A stretch of 64,000 bases of DNA from Bacteroidales bacterium (GCA_016929525.1 JAFGIP010000117.1:62001-126000), one strand, 5' to 3'; positions 9,997 through 19,193 are shown, numbered from the stretch's first letter. The notes: generated by a model not told the origin, from the letters alone. A program made the numbers and translations.

Positions 9997-10983
9997 TTAA
10001 TAATCACGGATTGGTGACATCCTCAAATACTCTGTCGTTAAGTTCTTTCTTTTAAAATTATCGAAGATATGTAATATATCCTCTTCCGAATGCCCCATAA
10101 CTTTACCTACTTCAACCGGATCGTAGCTATTTTCAAATGCAAACCAAAGCAGATCCATTATTTCGAAAGGGAACTGATAAAAGAACTCTTCCTGTGTTTG
10201 CTCGGCCGAATAAGTATCGGTGGTAGGTGTTCTGTCAATAATACCTTGCGGAACCCCAAGATATCTTGCAATTTCGTAAACCTGTGTTTTGTATAAATTA
10301 CCAATTGGCATTACATCTGCACCACCATCACCATATTTTACAAAAAATCCCTGGTCGACCTCATGCTTATTTGGCGTGCCAATAACAGCATAATGCAGAC
10401 GCTCGGCATGGTAATATAACATTGACATTCGAGATCTTTGTTTAAAATTTGAAGCGGCTACTATCTGCATATAATCCTTTGCATGAAGCTTTTTGCTTTT
10501 TTCCTCTCCATCGGGGGTTATAATAATAACCGAAAAAACCGGGGGTAATTTGCTGCTGGGATTTGTTTTAATCCCGATCTTCATCTTATATGTTGCAGGG
10601 TCGTATTCAGGGAATACATTTTTAACAGCTTCGTCTCTTCTTTCATAACACTTAAAACCAGATAAAGCTCCTGTTATATTCTCTGTTATGGTCTTTACGT
10701 TGAATTTTGCTGCAAGTTCAAGAGCAAGTTTTTCGCTATCGGAACTGGAATCTTTTTCAGGTAATAGTACTCCCAAAACATTATCTGAGCCGAATGCTTT
10801 TGCTGCAAGTGCCATAGTAACCGATGAATCTATCCCACCGCTGATACCAATAACGCCACCATGTCGTTTAAGCTTTCCGTGAACATCTTCTCTTAGTTTC
10901 TTCAGAATTGCATTAATTGTTTCTTCTATGTTCTGTAGTTTAAGGATGTCTTTATGAAATCCGGTTTTTTTTCCTTGACTCAT
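9997..10983 (-). CDS. NadE-like ATP-dependent amide synthetase
   Basis: A 328-residue member of the NAD synthetase / N-type ATP pyrophosphatase family. It shows the PP-loop SGGIDSS (48-54), then GTPNKHEVDQGFFVKYGDGG, the canonical NadE substrate-site stretch, and PTTDTYSAEQTQEE near the C terminus. It has no glutaminase domain. It is longer than ammonia-dependent NadE (about 275) because of an insertion around residues 120-175, and the usual QTDE..LG..Y motif is altered. It sits between AsnB-like and ligase genes with 26-34-bp gaps, so I infer a dedicated pathway role (amidation of a carboxylate, adenylated in situ) rather than housekeeping NAD synthesis. True NAD synthetase activity remains possible. 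Confidence 0.75.
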   Translation of the reverse strand: MSQGKKTGFHKDILKLQNIEETINAILKKLREDVHGKLKRHGGVIGISGGIDSSVTMALAAKAFGSDNVLGVLLPEKDSSSDSEKLALELAAKFNVKTITENITGALSGFKCYERRDEAVKNVFPEYDPATYKMKIGIKTNPSSKLPPVFSVIIITPDGEEKSKKLHAKDYMQIVAASNFKQRSRMSMLYYHAERLHYAVIGTPNKHEVDQGFFVKYGDGGADVMPIGNLYKTQVYEIARYLGVPQGIIDRTPTTDTYSAEQTQEEFFYQFPFEIMDLLWFAFENSYDPVEVGKVMGHSEEDILHIFDNFKRKNLTTEYLRMSPIRDY

Positions 10984-11009
10984 AGTTATTTCTTATTAGG
11001 TTTAGTTGT

Positions 11010-12989
11010 TTATTTTAATACATCAGAATTCGACAATATTCTGCAGTCATTTAATTCATTTTGTGCAGGAGAATATCCTTTAATAAACTTATGATATAAA
11101 AGTTGAGTTGAAAGAATTGCAGCAAGTGCCATGTTGTCAAGTTCTGTTTGCTGCAGGTTTTTAAGTTTTTTCAGCAATACATCAACTTTATTATTATCAA
11201 ACAGGCCGTATTCAACTATTTTATCTTTCCCTAAAAGTTCAGATATGTATTCCGGAGCGCCTTTTCCTAAAAAGCTTGCTGATATCGGGGCTCTGTATGC
11301 CTGTTTAGATCTCTTAAGGACTGAATCCGGAATTCTTCCCTGCATAGTGTGCTTAAGAAGATATTTTTCGTTTAATCCGTTTAGTTTCAGATCGGGGTGT
11401 AATCGTGTGGTAAATTCAACTACACGATGATCAAGAAATGGGTATCTTCCTTCTACTGAATTTGCCATTGCCATGCGGTCGCCTTGTGAGGATAAAAGGT
11501 ATCCCGACATAAATATTGTTGATTCCAGCCACTGAGCCTTTGCCAGATCGTGCCATTTATTAATATGTAGCAGATCTAACGAACCTGCAAAATCAAGAAT
11601 CGGGTCATACCCGCTGTTAACAGATAGAATATCCTTGTTTAAGTAACCCGCAATCTTTGATGAATTATTCCAGCGTAATATATGAGAGTAATAGGGAAGG
11701 TCTACATCTCCGAGTTTGTATCCGAAGAAAAACTTTAGCATTTTACCGTTCTGACTTTGTAACGAAGGAATATATGGATATAGTTTCTTTAATAATAAAG
11801 GCCGCAATATGGAGTCGGGTTGTCTGGACCAGAATCTTCTGATATACATTTCTTTAAAAATGTTGTACCCGCCAAGCATTTCATCTGCTCCTTCTCCTGT
11901 AATGACAACCTTTATATTATTTTCTCTTACCTTTTTCGATAATAAATACATTGGGGTAGGAGCAGTACGAAGAACCGGTATTTCTGTGTGCCATACTACA
12001 TCTGAGAATGATTCTGCAATTTCCTGGTTGGTGCACTTAAATCCTGTGTGCTGTGTTTTAAGATATTCAGAAACTTCCTGCTGATAAATGGTTTCATCGA
12101 AATCTTTTTCAACAAAACCGATTGAAAAAGTCTGAAGAAGATCTTTGGCTACTTTTTTAATGAAATATGTTGTTGCCGAAGAATCGATACCTCCACTGAG
12201 ATATGCTGCTACAGGTACATCTGCCCTGAGACGTAACCTTACAGAATCTTCAAACAGCTCTTCAAATGCTTCTGATGCTTTGTTAATATCGCCTTTCTGA
12301 TAATCGTAGTCATTTGAAAAATCAAGACTCCAGTATTTATTGATGCTGATTCCATTGTGATTTACTTTAAGGTAATGACCCGGTGGTAATTCAGAGATAC
12401 CAGTAAAACAAGTTTTTGGAGATAAAGTAGTCCAGAAGGTAAATACCTGCATCAGTGCCTGTGTGTCTAACTTTGGTTCAACTGACGGGTGTTCAAGAAT
12501 CGATTTCATTTCAGATGCGAATACAAATGTATTCTTGTTCTGTGTATAGAAAAGCGGTCTTATCCCCAATCGATCGCGGGCCATAAATAATTCCTTTTTT
12601 TCGCTGTTCCAAATGGCGAATGCAAACTGACCGTTCAGGTATTTTAAGCAGTCTTCGCCATAAACCTCATAACATTTCAGAATAACTTCAGTGTCGGAAT
12701 CGGTTTTGAAATTAACTCCTTTTTTTAGTAATGTCTGACGAAGTTCAATATAATTGAACACTTCACCATTGTATACTATCCATAAGGAATTGTCGTTATT
12801 CGAAATGGGTTGCTGGCCAGTGCTTAAATCTATGATACTTAACCTGAGGTTACCAATGCCTGCATACTCATCAATGTACATTCCACTTTCATCGGGTCCG
12901 CGGTACCGGATTCGTCCCATCATGTTTTTCAGAACATCGACAGTAACATTGGTGCCCTGAGTATTAAATATACCAGCTATTCCACACAC
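11010..12989 (-). CDS. AsnB-like glutamine amidotransferase (asparagine synthase family)
   Basis: A 659-residue two-domain enzyme. The class-II glutamine amidotransferase domain begins directly with MCGIAG, so Cys2 would be the N-terminal nucleophile after Met removal; RGPDESG and the NGEVFN motif follow. The synthase domain carries the PP-loop SGGIDSS (265-271) and GEGADEMLGGY. The start codon is GTG at 12989, fixed by the need for Cys2. Family knowledge: AsnB paralogues in EPS gene clusters often amidate sugar carboxylates or carrier-bound acids rather than aspartate. It is flanked by the ACP (16-bp gap) and the NadE-like gene (26 bp) in one probable operon, which favours such a role. Ordinary asparagine synthesis cannot be excluded. 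Confidence 0.85.
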   Translation of the reverse strand: MCGIAGIFNTQGTNVTVDVLKNMMGRIRYRGPDESGMYIDEYAGIGNLRLSIIDLSTGQQPISNNDNSLWIVYNGEVFNYIELRQTLLKKGVNFKTDSDTEVILKCYEVYGEDCLKYLNGQFAFAIWNSEKKELFMARDRLGIRPLFYTQNKNTFVFASEMKSILEHPSVEPKLDTQALMQVFTFWTTLSPKTCFTGISELPPGHYLKVNHNGISINKYWSLDFSNDYDYQKGDINKASEAFEELFEDSVRLRLRADVPVAAYLSGGIDSSATTYFIKKVAKDLLQTFSIGFVEKDFDETIYQQEVSEYLKTQHTGFKCTNQEIAESFSDVVWHTEIPVLRTAPTPMYLLSKKVRENNIKVVITGEGADEMLGGYNIFKEMYIRRFWSRQPDSILRPLLLKKLYPYIPSLQSQNGKMLKFFFGYKLGDVDLPYYSHILRWNNSSKIAGYLNKDILSVNSGYDPILDFAGSLDLLHINKWHDLAKAQWLESTIFMSGYLLSSQGDRMAMANSVEGRYPFLDHRVVEFTTRLHPDLKLNGLNEKYLLKHTMQGRIPDSVLKRSKQAYRAPISASFLGKGAPEYISELLGKDKIVEYGLFDNNKVDVLLKKLKNLQQTELDNMALAAILSTQLLYHKFIKGYSPAQNELNDCRILSNSDVLK

Positions 12990-13005
12990 AAGCGGAAAGT
13001 TTAAA

Positions 13006-13263
13006 TTAATTACTTAATTTTCTCTGAATAAAATCTGAAATAGCATTTATCGATTCAAAGTTTTCCTCAATCAGATCATCATCTTCGGTAGTTACTCCAA
13101 ACTTTTGTTCAATAAAGTCCATGAGCATAACGAAACCCATTGAATCAAAAAAACCCTCCTGGAAAATCAGTGTATCATCTTTAATTAAGTTCGACTCTTT
13201 GAAAGTATTTCCTTTCACATACTCCCTTAGTTCTTCCTTTCTATCAACTTTTATTTCTGACAT
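13006..13263 (-). CDS. Acyl carrier protein
   Basis: An 85-residue acidic carrier protein. The phosphopantetheine attachment site is DSMGFVMLMDFIEQKFG, with Ser41 as the modified residue; DSM replaces the common DSL. Helix-rich flanks and the length fit a stand-alone ACP/PCP. It is the first gene of the module 13006-8499 and would carry the acid activated by the adenylating ligase at 8499. It is clearly not the fatty-acid ACP by context, since no fab genes are nearby. A probable promoter lies 38-66 bp upstream. Confidence 0.85.
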   Translation of the reverse strand: MSEIKVDRKEELREYVKGNTFKESNLIKDDTLIFQEGFFDSMGFVMLMDFIEQKFGVTTEDDDLIEENFESINAISDFIQRKLSN

Positions 13264-13300
13264 ATATTATTGATTGAATTTAACAGTTTAATAACTGAAG

Positions 13301-13329
13301 CAAGATTAGTTCATTTTACTTCCTTACAA
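13301..13329 (-). promoter_or_regulatory. Probable promoter of the ACP/AsnB/NadE/ligase operon
   Basis: On the minus strand TTG (13329-13327) is followed after 18 nt by TAATCTTG (13308-13301), a one-mismatch fit to the Bacteroidota TAnnTTTG element. Transcription would start near 13294, giving a leader of about 30 nt for the ACP. The spacer is slightly short. Confidence 0.4.
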
Positions 13330-13363
13330 AAAAAAACTTGATAAACGTATTGTTTTTATAGGT

Positions 13364-15952
13364 TTATGGTTTATATATTTTAATGTACTCTGTGTTCTTG
13401 TCTGCCACGAATTGTATAACATAAATTCCTTCGGGAAGTTCATTGAAGTCTATTTTATACTGATCTTTATATAAAGTTTCAATTTTCATAATTCTTCCTC
13501 TTATATCAACGAATCTTACTTGTTTAAAACTGAAGTCAGTTAATGATGATGGAAGAAAAATTATTCCGTTTCTTATATCAATATTTGTTATCTCATGGAT
13601 ATTGATTCCATCAGGATTTTGTCCTGAAATTGATAAAACCATGTATCCGTAAACGCCTGATTCGTCCTGTGCAAAAGCCTGCACGTATACCAGTCCGTTT
13701 GATATTGCCTGAACCAATCCTGATTCATTTATATTTGCCGAGCCATTTACATTTGCTACATACCAGGTTATATTTTTATTTGAGGCTTCTTCAGGAAGTA
13801 TCTCAGCATACAATTGTAATGTTCCTCCGGGTTCTGATATTTCGTCTCGGTCTCCTTCAGAACTAACATTAATTGTTGAAACCAGTACTTCCACTCCGGT
13901 TATATAAATATCGAGAGTATCAGTAATTCCTGTTCCGTCATTTGATTCAGCCAATATTGTAACGGAACCTTCAGAAACGGGTGTTACTAAACCTTCTTCT
14001 GATATGGTCGCTTCTCCTGTACCAGGAATAACTGACCATGTTACGGTTTTATTTGAAGCAGTTACCGGTAAAATTTCTGCAGTTAACTGTAATGTTTCAT
14101 CAGGCAGACTGATCTCAGCAGTGCCATTTTCACTAATAATATTGATCTCGGAAACCAAAATCATTTGATCTATCACTGTTACTGTTATTTCATCAAATAC
14201 ACCGGAAGCATCCTGCGCTGTAGCCCTGGCAATTACGGTCCCTTCAGATACAGGGGTTACCAGACCGGCAGTACTAATGACAGCTTCACCTGAGATATCG
14301 CTGACAGACCATGAAACCAAATTATTAGTAGCATTATCAGGTATAATTTCCGCATATAACTGCAGGGATCCCAATGGTAAATTGACATTCGTTTCTCCTC
14401 CTTCACTTGTAATATTAATATCTGAAATAAGAATGGTTTCATCTATTATTGTAAGTTCGATATCACCATGTATTCCCGATCCATCCAGAGCTGAAGCTCT
14501 TGCTGTAACTGTACCTTCAGCCACCGGTGTAACAAGCCCTGATGTGTTTATTGTTGCTTCGCCGGTTCCGTTAATAACAGTCCATAATACTGAATTATTT
14601 GTTGCGTCAACAGGAAGCACCACTGCGTAAAGCTGTAAAGTTTTCAACGGATATGAGATCTCAGTTTCATTGTCCTGACTGATCACAGTGATATCGGTAA
14701 CTAAGACTGTTTCATCAACTATTGAAAGTGAAATTTCTCCGAAAATTCCAGATCCGTCATCTGCAGTAGCCCTGGCTGTTATCGTGCCTTCAGATACGGG
14801 CGTAACCAAACCTGTGCTATTGATTGTTGCTTCACCGGTACCATTAATAATGGTCCATGAAACAGATTTATTAGTTGCATTTTCAGGCAATACTTCAGCA
14901 TATAATTGTAAATTTTCTGAAGGGTAGATCACTTCGGTTTCGCCACCTTCGCTGGTAACATTTATAGCGGTAACAGGAATTTCTTCATCTGTTCCCCAAC
15001 CGGCTATTCGTGCCCATAACCACCAGGCTGCGATTCCTTTAAGAACACAATGCAACCTTGAGTTATCATCACCACCTTCACCATCGGAGTGTTCACAGGA
15101 ATTACAATAATTGTCAGCAGCCATTAATGTCAGTTCTGAGGCCGGATTTGCATTCATCCATTCAATTCCCCAGTTACCTCTTATCGATTCATCAATATCA
15201 TATGAACAATCCCAGCCTAGTCGATTTTCGCCTGAATAAGTTCCGTCCGGATTTCCATCACCAAAATAAGTCCCGTCGGGATTATATGATTCCAGATCAG
15301 TAAAATCGAAAAACCATTTATTATTGGCATGACAATATTCTCGGATTTGCTGGTTTGATTCAAATACAGACTGCCCGCGACCTGAACTGTTATAAGGCCA
15401 TGAGTGTCCGTTCATATAAACAAAGGTTACAGGAACCGGCCTGTTCTCTGAACCGCCCGGACCATATTTTGCTTCGAGTGCTTCCATGTCTGCCAGGTAC
15501 TGGTTGATATCCATTTCATATATATCACACCAGGCCCACATTACAACATTACATTCAGGATTATTAGCCAAATAGTTATCGGTCATACTGACCCAAACAG
15601 CATTTTCATGTTCAAGATCAGCGACTGCTTCCTCCAGATGTAATGTCCCGTCAGAATCAGAATCTCCATAATCATATTTAGAAGCATAAGAACCCGAATA
15701 ATTTCGGATGGCTGTCATTCCTCCATCGGTGAGCTGACTTCCGTGGGAAGCACGATAATACATTATGTGAAGATTCGCTTGTGCAGAATCGATCCAGTTA
15801 TCAGGTATTGCATGTAAATCATTGCACCTATGGTCAATAATTTTATAATCCTGACCTGTTAATTCTAATACAGACAGAAAAAATATAAAAATAATGATGA
15901 TCGTGATAAGATCCTTCATCATGACTGATCTATATTTTGAAGCCTTTTTCAT
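13364..15952 (-). CDS. Secreted SGNH-like family protein, paralogue A, with five Ig-like repeats and T9SS signal
   Basis: An 862-residue secreted protein. After an N-terminal signal anchor (ITIIIIFIFFLSVLELTG) comes a domain of about 290 residues shared with the proteins at 18004 and 20332. It is recognisable by YYRASHGSQLTDGGM (His70, Ser72), NPECNVVMWAWCDIYEMDI, YNPDG.YFGDG, RGNWGIEWM and a C-terminal SCEHSDG...WWLWAR.AGW. Five Big_2-like repeats of about 90 residues follow, then a T9SS type-A sorting domain (VRFVDIRGRIMKIE ... LPEGIYVIQFV). The shared domain belongs to no family I can name. The HxS and C-terminal C.HS motifs resemble those of the SGNH-like lipoprotein at 17084, so I infer a secreted carbohydrate esterase or deacetylase-like enzyme. 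The repeats probably act as spacer or binding modules holding the domain at the cell surface. Confidence 0.8.
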   Translation of the reverse strand: MKKASKYRSVMMKDLITIIIIFIFFLSVLELTGQDYKIIDHRCNDLHAIPDNWIDSAQANLHIMYYRASHGSQLTDGGMTAIRNYSGSYASKYDYGDSDSDGTLHLEEAVADLEHENAVWVSMTDNYLANNPECNVVMWAWCDIYEMDINQYLADMEALEAKYGPGGSENRPVPVTFVYMNGHSWPYNSSGRGQSVFESNQQIREYCHANNKWFFDFTDLESYNPDGTYFGDGNPDGTYSGENRLGWDCSYDIDESIRGNWGIEWMNANPASELTLMAADNYCNSCEHSDGEGGDDNSRLHCVLKGIAAWWLWARIAGWGTDEEIPVTAINVTSEGGETEVIYPSENLQLYAEVLPENATNKSVSWTIINGTGEATINSTGLVTPVSEGTITARATADDGSGIFGEISLSIVDETVLVTDITVISQDNETEISYPLKTLQLYAVVLPVDATNNSVLWTVINGTGEATINTSGLVTPVAEGTVTARASALDGSGIHGDIELTIIDETILISDINITSEGGETNVNLPLGSLQLYAEIIPDNATNNLVSWSVSDISGEAVISTAGLVTPVSEGTVIARATAQDASGVFDEITVTVIDQMILVSEINIISENGTAEISLPDETLQLTAEILPVTASNKTVTWSVIPGTGEATISEEGLVTPVSEGSVTILAESNDGTGITDTLDIYITGVEVLVSTINVSSEGDRDEISEPGGTLQLYAEILPEEASNKNITWYVANVNGSANINESGLVQAISNGLVYVQAFAQDESGVYGYMVLSISGQNPDGINIHEITNIDIRNGIIFLPSSLTDFSFKQVRFVDIRGRIMKIETLYKDQYKIDFNELPEGIYVIQFVADKNTEYIKIYKP
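13620..14975 (-). repeat. Five tandem Ig-like (Big_2) repeats within paralogue A
   Basis: Five consecutive units of about 270 bp each encode domains with the shared pattern (I/V)N(V/I)..(E)(G)...LQLYAE(I/V)LP..A(S/T)N, then a W(S/T)(V/I) strand, a GLV(T/Q) turn and (G)(T/S)V..(A)(R/Q)A. Units 1 to 4 resemble one another most closely; the fifth is more diverged (WYVANVNGSANINESGLVQA). Bacterial Ig-like domains of this kind are stalk or carbohydrate-contact modules in surface proteins. Confidence 0.8.
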
Positions 15953-16054
15953 TAACTCACATTACATCTTTTTAATATTTGACGAACCATGGAATTAAGT
16001 AAAACACTCTTTATATACATTTTATAACATCATATCACTGCATGACAATCATTA

Positions 16055-17077
16055 TTATATACTTCTATAACCCTTATCAGACTGATAATATGTTATGTGC
16101 CAGTTACTGAAAAGAATGTTACTGTAATTATTTTCAGGATCTCGGATATAAACCAATCTTTTTGTATTCTTTAAGGTTTTATAATGACAATGCAGTAACG
16201 CAGTTTTAAACGAAGAGTTCATTCCCAATACAGTAACTGAACAACAACCTTCTCTCAGAAGAAATTCTTCCAAAGCTGAGATTACATCACAATATAGATC
16301 AATATTACTGTTCAGATATTGAATGTGGACTATCCTACCACGTTTTACTCCATGCTCACATTGTTTAATATAACAGACTGCAACTCCAAGTTCCTTGTTA
16401 TTGTTTTTTAATATAAATGCTTTTGCTTTTACAAGCGGACATCGTAAAAGCCACTGTATCCTGTTATCTGTAACTACATCGGAAAGATCGTTACTGATTT
16501 CATCAATTTCAGGTATTCTGCCATCGTAATTACCCAGTGTAATTGCGTTTTTCTTTTTCTTTGAATGCTTACCCAGATAATAAACGGATTTTGCCATTTT
16601 AATTAAGAATGGCTGGTTTGAAGAAATCAGAAATTTTAATGGCTTAAAAACCTTAGTATATATTACTGCTTCACCAACATGTTCAAGTTTAACTGCTTTA
16701 TAAGAATTTCGTGCTTCTTTTGATCCTCCGATGGCAAATCCGAAATCGGCCAGTTTCATTACTTTAAGCAGAAGCTGAATGCCTAAGATTCCTCTGTTAC
16801 CAGGCGCAATCATCCATGACATTGGTATAGCGCCGGTAATTTTTTTATTTCCAAATCTATAAGTGTTAATGGTATATCCGATGACACCAAGTATTTCATC
16901 TTTTTCATCAAGGGCGATATAACCGTTGAGTTTATCAGGGTTATTCGGATCAGCCAGAAGCCACTTCAGTTCTTCGATACCTTTTGAAAGTTCGCTGTTG
17001 TCGGGATATATTAGTCTATAAAGATCCTCAACTTTTAGTAAATCATTGGCCTGTAATTCTCTTATCTTATTTGCCAT
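16055..17077 (-). CDS. GNAT-type acyltransferase, EPS-associated
   Basis: A 340-residue cytosolic protein with an N-terminal GNAT-like acyltransferase fold: IRELQANDLLKVEDLYRLIY opens the domain, EILGVIGYTINTYRF forms the central strands, and MSWMIAPGNRGILGIQLLLK matches the acetyl-CoA-binding V..R..GIG..L region in a relaxed form. The C-terminal half (180-340) looks like a second, degenerate GNAT-like unit. Such proteins are frequent in polysaccharide loci, where they may acylate an amino-sugar nucleotide. It starts 6 bp after the SGNH-like lipoprotein gene, so the two are almost certainly co-transcribed and may add and remove, or process, the same acyl group. Donor and acceptor are unknown. 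Confidence 0.65.
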   Translation of the reverse strand: MANKIRELQANDLLKVEDLYRLIYPDNSELSKGIEELKWLLADPNNPDKLNGYIALDEKDEILGVIGYTINTYRFGNKKITGAIPMSWMIAPGNRGILGIQLLLKVMKLADFGFAIGGSKEARNSYKAVKLEHVGEAVIYTKVFKPLKFLISSNQPFLIKMAKSVYYLGKHSKKKKNAITLGNYDGRIPEIDEISNDLSDVVTDNRIQWLLRCPLVKAKAFILKNNNKELGVAVCYIKQCEHGVKRGRIVHIQYLNSNIDLYCDVISALEEFLLREGCCSVTVLGMNSSFKTALLHCHYKTLKNTKRLVYIRDPENNYSNILFSNWHITYYQSDKGYRSI

Positions 17078-17083
17078 AACATA

Positions 17084-17920
17084 TTAATTTATCTCATTCG
17101 CCAAAAAGTAAATGAGATTTGTAGCTACTACTTCAGATCCAAATTTATTTAGATGTCCTCTGTCGAAAGTGTATTTGGGATAAATACTTGGATAGGTTTT
17201 CCCTTTCCATTTAAATGTGAATGGTTGACCATCAGGTCTGGTTGATTCCACTTTCCCCAGGTCAAAAACCGGGAATTCTGAGCTTAGCTCATCAATAAGC
17301 ATCTCATTGAACTTAGCTCGTCTGATATTATTTTCAACTTCTCCGGCCGGTTTTCCCATGATCTTTTTTAACAATCCTTTTGGTCCTTTTTGTATTGCCC
17401 TGTAAGGTGAAGTAAACAGAAACATTTTTGCTTCAGGATAAAGTTCTTTTAGTTTCAGCATATTTTCCTTGTAATAACCGAACACTGAATCTACATTGTC
17501 GAATCGTCTTATATCGATATAACAAAATTTAAATGATGCAATAGCATTTGAATCAACAGAAATTTCATTCATCAGCTTCACGAAATCATCGACTTTCGAA
17601 TTTGGATCCTTATTACTGCCAACTGCAAAATGAATTAACCCTGGTTCCTGAAAAGATTTGAAATCTCTGGTTTCCCTGACATTTAAATTTATTCCCGTTT
17701 TTTCTTCCAAAAGATTAACGCCATCCATTATATTATATCCTACCGACTGGTGCCCAAAAATAAATTTCTTTTCCGACACAATTTCCATAGCATTTTTTAA
17801 CGACTGTCCTTCATGAGGTTTATACAAAAGCTGAATACTGCTCATATCTTTTTCTGATTTTGGTGCATTGCAACAAGTTAAAAAAATTAGAATTATGATA
17901 AAGTACGATGATTTGTTCAT
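17084..17920 (-). CDS. SGNH/GDSL-like hydrolase lipoprotein
   Basis: A 278-residue probable lipoprotein; the N terminus is a short hydrophobic stretch ending IFLTCCNAP, an acceptable Bacteroidota lipobox. Two features suggest an SGNH-type esterase: IFGHQSVGYNIMDG (His57, Ser59) as a divergent nucleophile block, and DRGHLNKFGSEVVA near the C terminus (Asp253, His256), the classic D-x-x-H block V arrangement. Between them, YIDIRR, FLFTSPYRAI and other hydrophobic strands fit a flavodoxin-like core. The likely role is O-acyl transfer or removal on the polysaccharide in the periplasm, similar in concept to AlgX/AlgJ-type proteins, but direct membership is not shown. It is the first gene of a pair with the GNAT gene. 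Confidence 0.6.
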   Translation of the reverse strand: MNKSSYFIIILIFLTCCNAPKSEKDMSSIQLLYKPHEGQSLKNAMEIVSEKKFIFGHQSVGYNIMDGVNLLEEKTGINLNVRETRDFKSFQEPGLIHFAVGSNKDPNSKVDDFVKLMNEISVDSNAIASFKFCYIDIRRFDNVDSVFGYYKENMLKLKELYPEAKMFLFTSPYRAIQKGPKGLLKKIMGKPAGEVENNIRRAKFNEMLIDELSSEFPVFDLGKVESTRPDGQPFTFKWKGKTYPSIYPKYTFDRGHLNKFGSEVVATNLIYFLANEIN

Positions 17921-18003
17921 TAGTATCTGTTTAAAATAAGGGTTTGAAATTATAATTTCTACTTCAGGTAAAAGCCAACAACCTTTATAAATTCATTATA
18001 AAT

Positions 18004-18996
18004 TTAATCTGGCATCCATCCGGCCAGTCTTGCCCATAGCCACCATGCTGCATTACCTTTAAGCACGCACTGAAGTCTTGAATTGTCGTCTTTACCTTCT
18101 CCTTCGGAATGCGCACAGCTGACACAGATATTGTCTCCGGCTAGTAATGTAAGTTCAGAATCAGGATTTTTCTTCATCCATTCAATTCCCCAGTTTCCTC
18201 TGGTGTCTCCCTTGTCGTAGGAAGAATCCCATCTTAGACGATTTTTACCTGTATACTCTCCATTATTCGATCCGTCCCCAAAATAATTACCATCAGGATT
18301 ATAACATTCTATATCATAAAAATCATACAACCATCTGTCATTATATTCACAGTGTTTGCGAATTTTTCGATTTGCTTCGTAAACCCATTTGCCCTTTTCT
18401 CCCCATGGCCATGTATGTGCGGTCATAAAGATAAAGGTTACTGCCGATCTATTTTCATTTGCGTTTCCGTATTTTGAGATGAGATATTCCATGTCGGCAA
18501 TATATTTATCGACATCCATACCATATATTTTGCACCACGCCCACATTACTACATTACACTTGGGATTGGTATTTAAATACTGTTCCGTTATTCTTACCCA
18601 ATCAGCATTCTGATGCTGCAGGTCTTCCCGGAATTCAACCAACTTAAGACTACCATCCTTACCATTGGGACTAAAACTGTATAAGTTGGAATACTCATCG
18701 GAAAAATTTGTAAGAACCCGCATCCCTCCTGAAGTTAATTGTGATCCATGTGATGCCCTTGCATAGCGGATATTTAATTTTGCTTTTGCAGAATCAATCC
18801 AGTGTTTAGGTATCTTATGAATATCGGTACAATTGTGATCAATGATATTAACAGGGCTTTTTTGTGAATATGCTTCTGAATGATTTATACACTGAATGAA
18901 CAATATGGAAAATGAAATAGCAACAGTATATTGAAAAATATATCTGAAACAGTTAATTAATCTATTTAATGACATAGATGAGTTCTTTGGATTCAT
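18004..18996 (-). CDS. Secreted SGNH-like family protein, paralogue B (single domain)
   Basis: A 330-residue protein consisting of an N-terminal signal/anchor segment (YTVAISFSILFIQC) and the same 290-residue domain as the proteins at 13364 and 20332, without Ig-like repeats or a T9SS tail. Conserved blocks: RYARASHGSQLTSGGM (His83, Ser85), NPKCNVVMWAWCKIYGMDV, TWPWG, ECYNPDGNYFGDG, RGNWGIEWM and ICVSCAHSEGEG. Eight cysteines are shared with the other copies, typical of an exported disulfide-rich domain. Lacking the sorting tail, it should stay in the periplasm (or be a lipoprotein if the Cys after FIQ is used), unlike its two surface-directed paralogues. An alternative start is Met8. Confidence 0.75.
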   Translation of the reverse strand: MNPKNSSMSLNRLINCFRYIFQYTVAISFSILFIQCINHSEAYSQKSPVNIIDHNCTDIHKIPKHWIDSAKAKLNIRYARASHGSQLTSGGMRVLTNFSDEYSNLYSFSPNGKDGSLKLVEFREDLQHQNADWVRITEQYLNTNPKCNVVMWAWCKIYGMDVDKYIADMEYLISKYGNANENRSAVTFIFMTAHTWPWGEKGKWVYEANRKIRKHCEYNDRWLYDFYDIECYNPDGNYFGDGSNNGEYTGKNRLRWDSSYDKGDTRGNWGIEWMKKNPDSELTLLAGDNICVSCAHSEGEGKDDNSRLQCVLKGNAAWWLWARLAGWMPD

Positions 18997-19125
18997 TTAC
19001 AAAATTAATATAATGTTGTTAATTACAGATTTGCAATTTGTTAAACTAATGTAAAATGTATAATGATTTATAAGGGGGACATACTGAATACTTAGCTAAA
19101 TAACTTTTCTAAGATACAGGGACAG

Positions 19126-19133
19126 TAATTTTG
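19126..19133 (+). promoter_or_regulatory. Candidate -7 element for the sugar amidotransferase gene
   Basis: TAATTTTG fits the Bacteroidota TAnnTTTG element and lies 60 bp before the ATG at 19194, in the 197-bp divergent spacer with paralogue B. No clear TTG occurs 19-21 nt upstream (only a T run), so only the downstream element is supported. Confidence 0.35.
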
Positions 19134-19193
19134 TAAAAATTAAAAAAATTCCGATATCTTTCGTGCCCCGTGTAATCAGTTAATTTATTAAAC

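Noticed and set aside
19126..19193. HisH/HisF partners expected for the WbpG-like amidotransferase
   Set aside because: Looked for and not found anywhere in the window; the glutaminase could be the AsnB-like protein or lie elsewhere.
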